Below are positions 23,011 to 31,839 of a stretch of 64,000 nucleotides of DNA, piece by piece. Location: assembly GCF_027105055.1 (NCBI RefSeq), contig NZ_CP114264.1:3211860-3275859 (forward strand). Direction: 5' to 3'. Every line of letters starts with the position of its first letter. Positions within the stretch are counted from its first letter, which is position 1. Under the pieces are notes generated by a model. It made no database searches and had not been told where the DNA came from. It worked only from the letters and a program-made list of their open reading frames with translations. Made by a program: the position numbers and the translations under genes. Source of the stretch: Acinetobacter sp. TR3. Lineage in GTDB: Bacteria; Pseudomonadota; Gammaproteobacteria; Pseudomonadales; Moraxellaceae.

Positions 23011-23919
23011 ATGCGCTTTTTAATTTTTTCAGGGTTAATTATTTTCTTATTAGGGTTAAGTTATCAAACTCAGAAACACCCTCAACTAAAATTCAATTCA
23101 TTAGCTGACCGTATCACTCATCCAATAGATACTCGCCTGCGTTATCGAATCGCTGAGGTAGATCCTCGTTTTAAACTCAGTATTGAACAAGTACAAGAAA
23201 TCAGCCAACAAGCAACTCAAATTTGGAAAGATGGTACAGGTCAAGATTATTTTGTTTATGATCCGAATGCCCAGCTTGCAATTCATCTCATTTACGATGA
23301 ACGCCAACAAGAAAGTGAACAACGCCGAGAACATATAACTCAACTCGAAGCGAATCAACAGGTATGGAAAGATAAAAAACAGCAATTAGATCAAATTGAA
23401 CAAGAAATTATGCGGAGTAAGCAATTTTTAGATTTAAAACAACAACAACTCCATCAACAAATTCAGCAATATAATCAAGAGCAGCTTTCTGCTCAACACA
23501 ACCAATCTTCATCTGGGAATTCGACATATTTTCAGCAGAGACAGCAAGAGCTACAAAGTAATATTGAGTTAGTGCAACAAGAAGTTAATCAATACAATCA
23601 AAGAATTACTCAGTTAAATCAAAAAATAGATGAACTTAATTCACTGGATCAACAACTAGATGCTTCAGTTAAACAATACAAACAACGCTTTCAACCCCAT
23701 TTATTCCATAAAGGTTTATTTAATGGGAAACAGATATTAATCTATGAGTTTGAATCAGATAACGATTTACGATTAACACTAGCGCATGAACTAGGACATG
23801 CCCTTGGTTTACAACATGCAAACAGCCCTCAAGCTTTAATGTACCCTATTATGAAAGATCAAGAGATGGATCATTTCCGTCTCACTCAGGCTGACCGTGA
23901 TTTATTATTAACAAGATAG
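23011..23919 (+). CDS. Matrixin-like zinc metalloprotease, paralogue 1
   Basis: The protein has 302 residues. An N-terminal hydrophobic segment (MRFLIFSGLIIFLLGLSY) suggests export or membrane anchoring. The first half carries the LRYRIAEVDPRFKLSIEQVQ and YFVYDPNAQLAIHLIYDERQ strands, the middle (about 100-225) is a Gln-rich coiled coil, and the C-terminal part has the metzincin zinc helix AHELGHALGLQHA with a Met-turn-like ALMYP. It should be a secreted or periplasmic peptidase of the matrixin clan (MA). It is the first of three tandem paralogues. The coiled coil splitting the domain is unusual. The ribosome site is weak (AGAAG). Confidence 0.8.
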   Translation: MRFLIFSGLIIFLLGLSYQTQKHPQLKFNSLADRITHPIDTRLRYRIAEVDPRFKLSIEQVQEISQQATQIWKDGTGQDYFVYDPNAQLAIHLIYDERQQESEQRREHITQLEANQQVWKDKKQQLDQIEQEIMRSKQFLDLKQQQLHQQIQQYNQEQLSAQHNQSSSGNSTYFQQRQQELQSNIELVQQEVNQYNQRITQLNQKIDELNSLDQQLDASVKQYKQRFQPHLFHKGLFNGKQILIYEFESDNDLRLTLAHELGHALGLQHANSPQALMYPIMKDQEMDHFRLTQADRDLLLTR

Positions 23920-24291
23920 CCTTTTATGACTGAATGAATATTAGATTTTAGAAAATGACGATGGACCTTAAATGTCATAAATGACCAATTTTTAACTTAA
24001 AAGTAAAAAAATTCCCCATTTTCAAAAATATTTACAAAAGTTAACAATAGGGTGATTTTTTGCCATCTTTTTCAGAAATTTCCATCAGTTTATATTTAAT
24101 ACTTTGATATTTTTCGACTTAAGATTAAAAAACAAACAACTATTTTTCTTTTCCATTGTGTAAATTATTCGATTTAATTTTTTATTTATTAGAAAAAAAT
24201 CACACTTTTTATCTATATTTATTAAATGTATAGCGTTTTGACGAAACCTAGAGATTGCTTAAAAATAAGCTTTATTTAGGAGAGATTGCTC
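23920..24291. other. AT-rich gap between metalloprotease paralogues 1 and 2
   Basis: These 370 bp have no gene and no clear terminator. The region probably contains the promoter of paralogue 2. Confidence 0.5.
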
Positions 24292-25251
24292 ATGCGCCAT
24301 CATCATTTCGCTTTTTTTGCTGCGTGTTTATGCATGGGAATTTCTAATCTCTCTTACGCACAAAGCAGCTCAGTCAATAACAATATTCACCCACATGAGT
24401 TGATAAAAGCTCCACTACATTATCGTATTGCTGACATTGATCCACGATTTAATTTAGATACTCAACAGGTGCTTGAGTTGACCCAACAAGCAGCTAAAAT
24501 TTGGGAAAAAGAAACAGGTCAACAGCACTTTATTTACGATCCCCAAGCAGAATTTACGATCAATCTGGTTTTTGATGAACGTCAACAACGTAGTGCTGAA
24601 CGTGTTCAAAACTTAGATCAACTCAAACAACAACAAGATCAATGGGAACAACAAAATCAACAATTACAGCAGTTCAAAGATGAGGTGCAAAAAACAACCA
24701 GTCTAATCGCCAGTAAACAATCTCAGCTTACAGCACAATTTCAACAGTACAATGTAGACGTACAACGTTTTAATCAAATGCGTTCATCATCGAAAGAATT
24801 AGCGGAGCAATTAAGCCAACGCCAAAAAGCATTACAGCAACAATCCGCTATCCTACAACAAGAGATTCAAGTTCATAATCAAAAAACTCAGCAACTGAAT
24901 CGAGATATTCAAAAACTCAATCAAAATAATAAGCAGCTTGTGGCATCAGCTCATCAATTTAATCAAACATTTCAGCCACGTTTGTTTCACAAAGGGAATT
25001 TCAATGGTAAACAGATTTATATTTACGAGTTTTCATCTAAAAATGATCTACGTTTGACGCTCGCACATGAGTTTGGTCATGCACTTGGGCTAGAGCATAC
25101 CAATGATCCAACATCGCTGATGTATCCAATTATTCAGCAACAAAATCTTGAAAAACTTTCACTAACTGAAGCAGACCGAGATCTTGTTCGAACAATGACA
25201 CCCCCTTCCTCAACAAATGATTTGACAATGTCAGTTTCTGACAAAAATTGA
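24292..25251 (+). CDS. Matrixin-like zinc metalloprotease, paralogue 2
   Basis: The protein has 319 residues from ATG 24292, which has TAGGAGA at a good distance; a TTG six bases earlier is less likely. A classic signal peptide ends at AQS (FAACLCMGISNLSYA). It shares the layout of its neighbours: N-terminal LHYRIADIDPRFNLDTQQV, coiled coil at about 105-240, then zinc motif AHEFGHALGLEHT and Met-turn SLMYP. The C-terminus extends about 20 Ser/Thr-rich residues beyond the other copies. It is predicted to act in the periplasm or outside the cell; the substrate is unknown. Confidence 0.82.
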   Translation: MRHHHFAFFAACLCMGISNLSYAQSSSVNNNIHPHELIKAPLHYRIADIDPRFNLDTQQVLELTQQAAKIWEKETGQQHFIYDPQAEFTINLVFDERQQRSAERVQNLDQLKQQQDQWEQQNQQLQQFKDEVQKTTSLIASKQSQLTAQFQQYNVDVQRFNQMRSSSKELAEQLSQRQKALQQQSAILQQEIQVHNQKTQQLNRDIQKLNQNNKQLVASAHQFNQTFQPRLFHKGNFNGKQIYIYEFSSKNDLRLTLAHEFGHALGLEHTNDPTSLMYPIIQQQNLEKLSLTEADRDLVRTMTPPSSTNDLTMSVSDKN

Positions 25252-25559
25252 TCATTTAATATATTTATTTGCATTAAATGAAATTTATTTACGTGAAATA
25301 GAATGTATTTTATTATGTTCTATTTCATCTTATTTAATTTAAACTTTGAAAAAATGATTAAATTTAAACCACTGTAATCTGATCTATTGTGTAATATTTA
25401 TAGAAAAAATAGCATATTAAAGTTCGTTTATTCTCGTCTATTTTGATAATTTTTTCGTCCCAACCTGAAATTAAAACTAGCATAAAACAGCTTTTGGGTA
25501 ATTTGACTACAAATTAAATTTGATTAAAATGCGACCTTTTTCAATCTTTATCTTTCGTT
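25252..25559. other. AT-rich gap between metalloprotease paralogues 2 and 3
   Basis: The region has no gene. It is strongly AT-rich, and the promoter of paralogue 3 is expected here. Nothing else is visible. Confidence 0.5.
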
Positions 25560-26465
25560 ATGCACCCGTTCTCCCTTGTTTTGGCTACATGCTTTTTCAT
25601 GATAGCTTCAGCAACTGCTTTCGCTCAAATTTCAGCAAACTCAAGCAAAAATCCGATTGCATACAGTAGCAATAATCCCCTGCACTATCGCATCGCAAGC
25701 TTAGATCCTCGCTTAAATATAAGTTCGCAACAAATGATCGAACTATCGAAACAAGCTGCTGCGATCTGGGAAAAAGATACAGGTCAAAAGTATTTTGTTT
25801 ACGATCCTAAAGCAGAGTTAGTCATTCATTTAGTGTTTGATCAACGTCAAGTTCGTAGTATGAAACGCTCAGAGAATCTATACCTATTGGAGCAGAAGCA
25901 ACAAATCTGGTTAAATCAAAATCAGCAACTTCAAAATATAAGAGAAAATTTAGCGCAGTCAGCAACGCAACTCGAATTGCAAAAAATTGAGTACCAAAGT
26001 AATACTGCGAAATACCAGAAAACGTTGCAAAAATTAGAAAATTCACGCTTGCACAAAAGTCTAATGATGACTCTTCAACAGCAACAACAACTGTTAAAAC
26101 AACAATCTGCTGACTTACAGAATCAAATTGAACAGCATAATTTGTTGGTTCAACAACTGAACAATGAAATGGAAAAATCCAAACAACTGCATCAGCAGTT
26201 AAATGAATCTGTTACAGCATTTAATCAAAACTTTAAACCACAAGTCATACATAAAGGTCAATTTGATGGAAAACAGATTTTTATTTATGAATTTTCATCA
26301 CTTGATGATTTACGCCTCACTCTGGCACATGAGTTTGGACATGCACTAGGTTTAAAGCATACCAAAGATCCAAAATCACTGATGTATCCAAGAATCAAGG
26401 AACAAGATGCGAAGAACTTTCAACTCGCAGATGTCGATCTGGAACTACTCGGCTTTTCTCGTTAA
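25560..26465 (+). CDS. Matrixin-like zinc metalloprotease, paralogue 3
   Basis: The protein has 301 residues with a signal peptide (FSLVLATCFFMIASATAFA). It has the same three-part layout as the two genes before it: LHYRIASLDPRLNISSQQM, a coiled coil from about residue 105 to 225, and then AHEFGHALGLKHTKDPKSLM for zinc binding and the Met-turn. The ATG at 25560 has no clear Shine-Dalgarno sequence, so the start is chosen because it gives a complete signal peptide. The three copies differ most in the coiled coil and are conserved in both flanking parts. Confidence 0.8.
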   Translation: MHPFSLVLATCFFMIASATAFAQISANSSKNPIAYSSNNPLHYRIASLDPRLNISSQQMIELSKQAAAIWEKDTGQKYFVYDPKAELVIHLVFDQRQVRSMKRSENLYLLEQKQQIWLNQNQQLQNIRENLAQSATQLELQKIEYQSNTAKYQKTLQKLENSRLHKSLMMTLQQQQQLLKQQSADLQNQIEQHNLLVQQLNNEMEKSKQLHQQLNESVTAFNQNFKPQVIHKGQFDGKQIFIYEFSSLDDLRLTLAHEFGHALGLKHTKDPKSLMYPRIKEQDAKNFQLADVDLELLGFSR

Positions 26466-26598
26466 GTCTCTGTTATAAGGATATGAGAAATCTATAAGCT
26501 GATGTTTTTAAAAAAGATCGTAACAATGAGTCGATTCTTTTGATTTATTCATGTTATTGTGGTGTCAAAACATCATCTTAGTCTTAATGGAGATCAGC

Positions 26599-26970
26599 AT
26601 GAGTTATTATCATATCCTCATTGAAGTGAATGACCACATCAGTACGATTGAACAGACTCGTGATATTGAAATCTTAGATATTCAGGATCTTAGTCCGTAT
26701 CTTCATTCTATTTTGATCCCCTATTTCAATGAACATGAATTAGAGTTTGAAGATGAGAATCTTACTTATAATGAAGTTCTACATCTCGAAGTTAAACAAA
26801 CGCTCTTGCCGATTGAACACTTGATTGAAGAAGAACAAAAACAACTACCTAGCGATACAGATGTGACCATTACTGCTTACGAGATTTTTAATGATCGTGA
26901 TTTAAGCCAAGATGTCACTGCTGTAATTTTTGATATTTTAGAAGCCATAAAATTAGATGCTGCACCCTAA
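26599..26970 (+). CDS. Small acidic protein of unknown function
   Basis: The protein has 123 residues from ATG 26599, where GGAG precedes by eight bases; longer frames lack a ribosome site. It is strongly acidic (MSYYHILIEVNDHISTIEQT, then many Glu/Asp), with no signal peptide, no cysteine and no recognised domain. It is probably a soluble cytosolic protein. It follows the metalloprotease cluster on the same strand at 130 bp and has its own terminator. No function can be assigned. Confidence 0.7.
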   Translation: MSYYHILIEVNDHISTIEQTRDIEILDIQDLSPYLHSILIPYFNEHELEFEDENLTYNEVLHLEVKQTLLPIEHLIEEEQKQLPSDTDVTITAYEIFNDRDLSQDVTAVIFDILEAIKLDAAP

Positions 26971-26972
26971 AT

Positions 26973-27010
26973 AAAATAAGGTCTGCGTTTAAGCAGACCT
27001 TATTTTATTT
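26973..27010. terminator. Bidirectional terminator
   Basis: AAATAAGGTCTGC-type arms around GTTTAA, with A and T runs on either side, lie between convergent genes (acidic protein and transglycosylase). Confidence 0.88.
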
Positions 27011-27018
27011 AAATATAC

Positions 27019-28314
27019 TTATTGCATCATTTGCTTGGCTTGCTCTTGTCTAAATGCACGTAAAATCTGCTGCCCAGCGCGACCTGTTGGATTCAAACCT
27101 AAACGACTTTGCTCTTGGCGAATGGCTTGACGACTTTTGTCTCCAATCAATCCATCCACCACACCAATATCATAACCTCGCTTGACCAAAAACTGCTGAA
27201 TTTCGCGACGCTCTGCTCGAGAAGTCCCTGCATCATCCGTTGGCCAAGACGTTAAAAATGCTGTTCCACCACGTAAACGATCAGATAAATGGGCAATCGC
27301 CAAACCATAACTTTCAGCGGCGTTATAACTATAAATCGCATCAAAATTTTTAAAGACCAAAAATACTGGGCCATTTGCTCCTGCTGGTGAAATCAACCCC
27401 GCTGGCGTACTACCCGATAAATTACCTTGAATTAAAGCTGTACCATCAGCACGTATCACTCCTTGCTCAATCCAACTATTTAGAGATTTTTTATTACGAC
27501 GGCTTTCACCCGCAATCGACACACCTTGTGGAATTTTGACTTCAAAGCCCCATGGCAATCCTGTTTGCCAACCTGCTTGCTTTAAAAAGTTTGCAGTTGA
27601 AGCCAAAGCATCTGCTGTACTTGAAACTAAATCACGGCGGCCATCACCATCAAAGTCTACCGCCAAACGTTCATAAGTCGATGGCATAAACTGGGTATGC
27701 CCAAATGCACCTGCCCAAGAACCATAAAGTTGATCTTGGGTTAAATCACCGCGCTGTAAAATACGCATCGCGGCAAAAAATTCACCACGGAAATAACTCT
27801 GACGGCGTCCCTCACAACTTAATGTACCTAAGGCTTGTAATAAAGGATATTTACCTGAAATATCTCCATAATTACTTTCTACCCCCCAAACGGCCACCAC
27901 AGTTTCCGCAGGTACGCCATAAGCTTGCTCGACTCGATTCAAGACAGCACGATGTTGAGCAAGTTTTTGTTTGCCCGCTTGGACACGCTCATCATCAACC
28001 AAACCAGATAAATAATCCCAAATTGCAGTTGAAAACTCAGGTTGATAATTTAATTTATCAATCACTGAATAATCTGGGTTTAGGTTTTGGGTATAGCGAT
28101 CATAACTCGAAGCCGAAACACCTGAAGCAATTGCTTGCGAGCGTAAATTTGCTAAGCAACCTTGAAAATCTGAATTTGAAGTATATGTACTCGGACTTGA
28201 AACAGTTGTTGCAGAAGGAGAAAATGCTGCACCATTAATCACAAGTTCAGCATGTGCCTGACTGAAAAACGTAAAAATGGCAGTGCCTAGAAAAAAAGAA
28301 AAATAATGTTTCAT
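27019..28314 (-). CDS. Lytic murein transglycosylase, MltB family
   Basis: The protein has 431 residues. A signal peptide (MKHYFSFFLGTAIFTFFSQA then HAE) has no lipobox cysteine, so it is a soluble periplasmic form. The SLT_2 catalytic domain spans about residues 50-345, with the catalytic Glu in VAVWGVESNYGDISG and the flanking AFGHTQFMPSTYERLAVDFD. The C-terminus (about 365-425) is a peptidoglycan-binding domain (IQQFLVKRGYDIGVVDGLIG). It cleaves glycan strands to 1,6-anhydromuramic ends during wall turnover. Its 5' side faces the 12-bp palindrome array. Confidence 0.92.
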   Translation of the reverse strand: MKHYFSFFLGTAIFTFFSQAHAELVINGAAFSPSATTVSSPSTYTSNSDFQGCLANLRSQAIASGVSASSYDRYTQNLNPDYSVIDKLNYQPEFSTAIWDYLSGLVDDERVQAGKQKLAQHRAVLNRVEQAYGVPAETVVAVWGVESNYGDISGKYPLLQALGTLSCEGRRQSYFRGEFFAAMRILQRGDLTQDQLYGSWAGAFGHTQFMPSTYERLAVDFDGDGRRDLVSSTADALASTANFLKQAGWQTGLPWGFEVKIPQGVSIAGESRRNKKSLNSWIEQGVIRADGTALIQGNLSGSTPAGLISPAGANGPVFLVFKNFDAIYSYNAAESYGLAIAHLSDRLRGGTAFLTSWPTDDAGTSRAERREIQQFLVKRGYDIGVVDGLIGDKSRQAIRQEQSRLGLNPTGRAGQQILRAFRQEQAKQMMQ

Positions 28315-28329
28315 GACTTAACCAAAATA

Positions 28330-28890
28330 TTTGAATTCAAATTTCCATATCACCTTAACACGCTGCTTGAGTATGTATCGTTTGGAAACGTAACTTTGAA
28401 TTCATTTATTGTCTTTTAAATTTAAAACCTAATTTTTAAATTCATAATTCTACCGTAGTTTTAAATTTAAAGTTATCAACACCCTTCATTTAAATTCAAA
28501 ACAAGCATCAATCACTATCTGTATTTTTGAATTTAAAAATAACTTCATATCGACCATATTTTTTGAATTCAAAAACTCCCATTCAATTTAAATTCATTCC
28601 AACCGATTAAAACAGCTTAAACCCACACATTATTCCTTACATTTCATAAAATTGAGATCAAAAATAGATATCCACAATCTCAAAATTTAAATTCAAAACA
28701 CAGTGATACCTTTAGTTTTAAATTTAAAAACTGCATATTTTTGAATTTAAACCACAACACCCAATAACCCACCATAGTTTAAATTCAAATTTTTCACACT
28801 ATTTTAAATTCAAAAGCCCAGCTTAAAGTTATCCACAGCACACCCAAAGTAGTATCGCGCATCTTTTGAATTTAAAACTTTAAATTTAAA
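28330..28890. repeat. Array of 16 copies of the 12-bp palindrome TTTRAATTYAAA
   Basis: Thirteen copies match exactly and three differ by one or two bases. Starts are 28330, 28395, 28415, 28435, 28460, 28489, 28526, 28562, 28587, 28686, 28717, 28740, 28778, 28803, 28865 and 28879. Spacing is irregular. The array fills the whole gap between the transglycosylase and purK. DnaA-box sequences lie among the copies: TTATCCACA at 28829, one-mismatch forms at 28473 and 28668, and TGTGGATAA at 28935. The same palindrome recurs in the origin region at the right edge. This suggests a protein-binding locus tied to replication; its nature is unknown. Confidence 0.85.
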
Positions 28891-28902
28891 ATAGTAGACG
28901 AT

Positions 28903-28928
28903 AAAAAAGCGATCCGAAGATCGCTTTT
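28903..28928 (-). terminator. Terminator of purEK
   Basis: On the minus strand, AAGCGATC and GATCGCTT arms with a TTCG tetraloop are followed by T6. It lies 18 bp beyond the purK stop. Confidence 0.9.
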
Positions 28929-28945
28929 AGATAATGTGGATAAGT

Positions 28946-30067
28946 TTAGAGGTTCATATCCGCTGTTAATGCCAATGGCACAGGTAAAATCTGAGCTAAT
29001 TGGCGGCATAACACGGTCAATTCATCACTATTGTTTGGCATCAAAGTAATATGACCAAGCTTACGACCAGCACGCTCAGACTTATTATAAAGATGTAAAT
29101 GCGCACCTTTGAGTGCTAAAACATCTTCTGATTTAGGATGTTGACCAATAATATTAATCATCACTGTTGGACGCACAACATCGGTTGAACCGAGTGGCAA
29201 GCCTGCTACTGCACGAATATGGTTTTCAAATTGCGAGCAAATTGCGCCTTCAATTGACCAATGACCTGAGTTATGGACACGACATGCCATTTCATTGGCA
29301 TATAAGCCTTGCTCAGTCACGAACAGTTCAAGTGTCAATACACCCACATAATTGAGATGATTCAACAAACGAGTAATATAATCTTGCGCAACTGGCTGTA
29401 AATCTGTGCTATTTGGTGCAGGAACAATGGAGTGTGACAAGATACCATTGTGATGGTGGTTTTCTGCCAAAGCCCAAGTTTTCACATCACCATTTTGTCC
29501 GCGCACCGCAATAATCGACACTTCACGGCTGAATTTCACAAAACTTTCAGCAATCAAGCTTTTTGCAGGCCCTAATTCAGCCCAAGCCGTATCAATTTGA
29601 TCCTCTGAACGTAACACAAACTGACCTTTACCATCGTAGCCACCTGTTACGGTTTTTAATACGATAGGCAAGCCTAACTCAGCCACGGCTTGCTTTAAGC
29701 TCTCTAAACTATCCACAGCACGATAGGGTGCAACTGGGATAGCCAATTGATCAAATAAAGCTTTTTCAGCCAAACGGTTTTGAGCGGTTGCCAAAGCAAG
29801 GCGAGGAGGGTGTAGTGTTTTGGTTTGGGTCAACACATCTACGTCGGCAACAGGTGTATTTTCAAATTCAAGGCTAAAGACATCGGCACTTGCGATGAAA
29901 TCTTGTAAGCCTTGTTCATTTTTACTGGAAAATACAGGACCTAAAATTGCTGCAGGACAATTAGTTTCTGCTTCAAAAAAAGTACATTGAAGATTGAGTG
30001 GTAAAGCTGCTTGCGCCATCATGCGTCCAAGCTGTCCGCCACCAAAAATACCGATGGTTTTATTCAT
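28946..30067 (-). CDS. purK: N5-carboxyaminoimidazole ribonucleotide synthase
   Basis: The protein has 373 residues. The N-terminus MNKTIGIFGGGQLGRMMAQA is the PurK nucleotide-fold start. The ATP-grasp core follows: LPIVLKTVTGGYDGKGQFVL, SREVSIIAVRG and VGVLTLELFVTEQGLYANEM. It converts AIR, bicarbonate and ATP to N5-CAIR in purine synthesis. purE starts 11 bp upstream on the same strand, the usual purE-purK operon. A perfect DnaA box (28935-28943) lies just after the stop codon. Confidence 0.96.
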   Translation of the reverse strand: MNKTIGIFGGGQLGRMMAQAALPLNLQCTFFEAETNCPAAILGPVFSSKNEQGLQDFIASADVFSLEFENTPVADVDVLTQTKTLHPPRLALATAQNRLAEKALFDQLAIPVAPYRAVDSLESLKQAVAELGLPIVLKTVTGGYDGKGQFVLRSEDQIDTAWAELGPAKSLIAESFVKFSREVSIIAVRGQNGDVKTWALAENHHHNGILSHSIVPAPNSTDLQPVAQDYITRLLNHLNYVGVLTLELFVTEQGLYANEMACRVHNSGHWSIEGAICSQFENHIRAVAGLPLGSTDVVRPTVMINIIGQHPKSEDVLALKGAHLHLYNKSERAGRKLGHITLMPNNSDELTVLCRQLAQILPVPLALTADMNL

Positions 30068-30078
30068 GATTGGCCTCG

Positions 30079-30591
30079 TTACACTTGACCAGGAATATTA
30101 TTGCTCGATACTTTTTCCGTTTGTGCACTACGGAAATCAGCCACATTTTTAGCAATATCTGGACGTGTTAAACCAAGAATTTGCGCCGCAAGAATCGCAG
30201 CATTGGTTGCACCAGCCTGACCAATCGCTAAAGTACCTACCGCAATACCCGCTGGCATTTGTACAATCGAAAGCAATGAATCTACGCCATTTAAAATTGA
30301 AGATTTAACAGGCACGCCAAGCACAGGCAAATCAGTTTTAGCAGCACACATCCCGGGTAAATGTGCCGCGCCACCCGCACCCGCAATAATCACCTGAATA
30401 CCACGATCACGTGCTGTTTCAGCATATTCAAATAAACGATCTGGCGTACGGTGCGCAGAAACCACTTCAGCTTCAAAAGGCACACCCAATTGTTTGAGCA
30501 TGTTAGCAGTATGTTCAAGTGTTGCCCAATCTGATTGAGAACCCATGATAATTCCGACTAAAGGTTGGCTATCTGTTGCGACCGCATTCAT
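30079..30591 (-). CDS. purE: N5-CAIR mutase
   Basis: The protein has 170 residues from ATG 30591; a TTG 12 bases upstream is in frame but lacks a ribosome site, while GGAAA precedes the ATG. Class I PurE features are present: [34 protein letters not shown], the glycine-rich [11 protein letters not shown] and [20 protein letters not shown]. It converts N5-CAIR to CAIR, directly after PurK in the pathway. It is the first gene of purEK. Confidence 0.95.
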   Translation of the reverse strand: MNAVATDSQPLVGIIMGSQSDWATLEHTANMLKQLGVPFEAEVVSAHRTPDRLFEYAETARDRGIQVIIAGAGGAAHLPGMCAAKTDLPVLGVPVKSSILNGVDSLLSIVQMPAGIAVGTLAIGQAGATNAAILAAQILGLTRPDIAKNVADFRSAQTEKVSSNNIPGQV

Positions 30592-30724
30592 TGGCTTTTC
30601 CAAAACATGATAAAAATAGAGAAGTATCTCGACTTACGCCAAGTACAAAGGAAGAAATTGGCAAATATTATAGCGGTTTTTTCAAGCATCCCCAACTAAA
30701 GAACATTTTTACTGATCCCCAAAA

Positions 30725-31072
30725 TTAGCTTTGATGACGAAAAACAAAATAGACACAGCCCATTAAACAAAGCATCGCCCAGACATAGTCCAACTTGAAT
30801 GGTTGTTTAAACAGAAAAACCATAAAGGGCACAAACACAATCAGCGTAACGACTTCTTGGGTGATTTTCATTTCTCCCAAACTCCAGCCCTGTTGATTTA
30901 ATAGTTTAGTTGCAGGAATCATAAAACTATATTCCAATAGGGCAATCAACCAACTAAACAAAATCGCTTGCCAAAGCGGCGCATTGTGTAAAATTTTCAA
31001 ATGCCCATACCATGCTAAAGTCATGAAGCAATTGGAGATAATTAACAATAAAAGGGGGAGCGATAAAGCCAT
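30725..31072 (-). CDS. DUF486 / DMT-family small membrane protein
   Basis: The protein has 115 residues with four predicted transmembrane helices (MALSLPLLLLIISNCFMTLA, PLWQAILFSWLIALLEYSFM, EVVTLIVFVPFMVFLF and WAMLCLMGCVYFVF). The WYGHLK and EYSFMIPATK segments between the helices are those of the DUF486 family, half-size members of the drug/metabolite transporter superfamily. It sits in the inner membrane; the function is unknown. It is divergent from the exported protein at 31139, with only 66 bp between the starts. Confidence 0.8.
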   Translation of the reverse strand: MALSLPLLLLIISNCFMTLAWYGHLKILHNAPLWQAILFSWLIALLEYSFMIPATKLLNQQGWSLGEMKITQEVVTLIVFVPFMVFLFKQPFKLDYVWAMLCLMGCVYFVFRHQS

Positions 31073-31138
31073 TTTTAGCTCAAATGATTTTTGGAGTACT
31101 TTTATATTAAAATGAAAAAATTTACTAAGGGTAGTGAT

Positions 31139-31729
31139 ATGAAAAAATTAATTTTGTTAATTCTTTTAGTGCTATTCATAAATCATAGCTACGCTAAGGA
31201 GCAAGTAATGGAAAATCAGAATGATGTATTCAATGACTTTGCGACTCAACTCATTCAAGATGATAAAAATCCAACTTTTAATCGAGAATTTTTAAAGCCA
31301 AAACAATTAGATTACTCATTGGAAAGTTTAAACTTTATAAATGAATTCTTAATTGATGCAGATAAAAAAGAATTACATTTAATGCCTTATGAAGACGTTG
31401 TTCGCCTTGCTTTGCGTACAGGGGCTTATGTAGGTGAAACTGTTCGAAAAAATGATAAAAATATAGAATGGAATTGGGTTGAATATGATGAAGCAATCAA
31501 ACTTCATCCTGAAATTGGTCAATATCAAGAAAAATCACTAGGAACTCGATTTCTATTGATTGGTACAAGTAAAAAGGATACTTTCGTGCATTTTTCATTT
31601 CCAATCAATAAGGTTTTAAAAAACTTAGAAAATGGTGATGAAGACAGTGTATATGCTTTCGCATTAACGCAAGTGAAATTACAAGATGAAATGCAGAATT
31701 TAGAAATCGATGCAAATAATCTAAATTAA
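31139..31729 (+). CDS. Exported protein of unknown function
   Basis: The protein has 196 residues from ATG 31139, preceded by AAGGG; the frame is open further upstream but without a ribosome site. The N-terminus (MKKLILLILLVLFINHSYA) is a signal peptide. The mature protein is charged, rich in Asn, Asp and Lys, without cysteines or a recognised fold; one region reads LMPYEDVVRLALRTGAYVGE and TRFLLIGTSKKDTFVHFSF. The codons are more AT-rich than those of mpl next door, hinting at a more recently acquired gene. It may be an immunity- or DUF-type periplasmic protein, but nothing supports a specific role. Confidence 0.6.
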   Translation: MKKLILLILLVLFINHSYAKEQVMENQNDVFNDFATQLIQDDKNPTFNREFLKPKQLDYSLESLNFINEFLIDADKKELHLMPYEDVVRLALRTGAYVGETVRKNDKNIEWNWVEYDEAIKLHPEIGQYQEKSLGTRFLLIGTSKKDTFVHFSFPINKVLKNLENGDEDSVYAFALTQVKLQDEMQNLEIDANNLN

Positions 31730-31839
31730 GTCACTATCTTTTCCCCTTAACCCTTGCTATCGTTGCTTTCAAATCGAATTAATCACGACAACAGCACAAC
31801 AAAAAGTGATGTGTCTAAAAAGCAGTGGAGTTAAAAAGA

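Noticed and set aside
25288..25310. Further parS-like site (TTTACGTGAAAT)
   Set aside because: It has about four mismatches to the 16-bp consensus and an altered CACGTG centre.
28330..28890. CRISPR array
   Set aside because: The repeat is a 12-bp palindrome with irregular spacing (14 to about 100 bp), there are no uniform spacers and no cas genes nearby.
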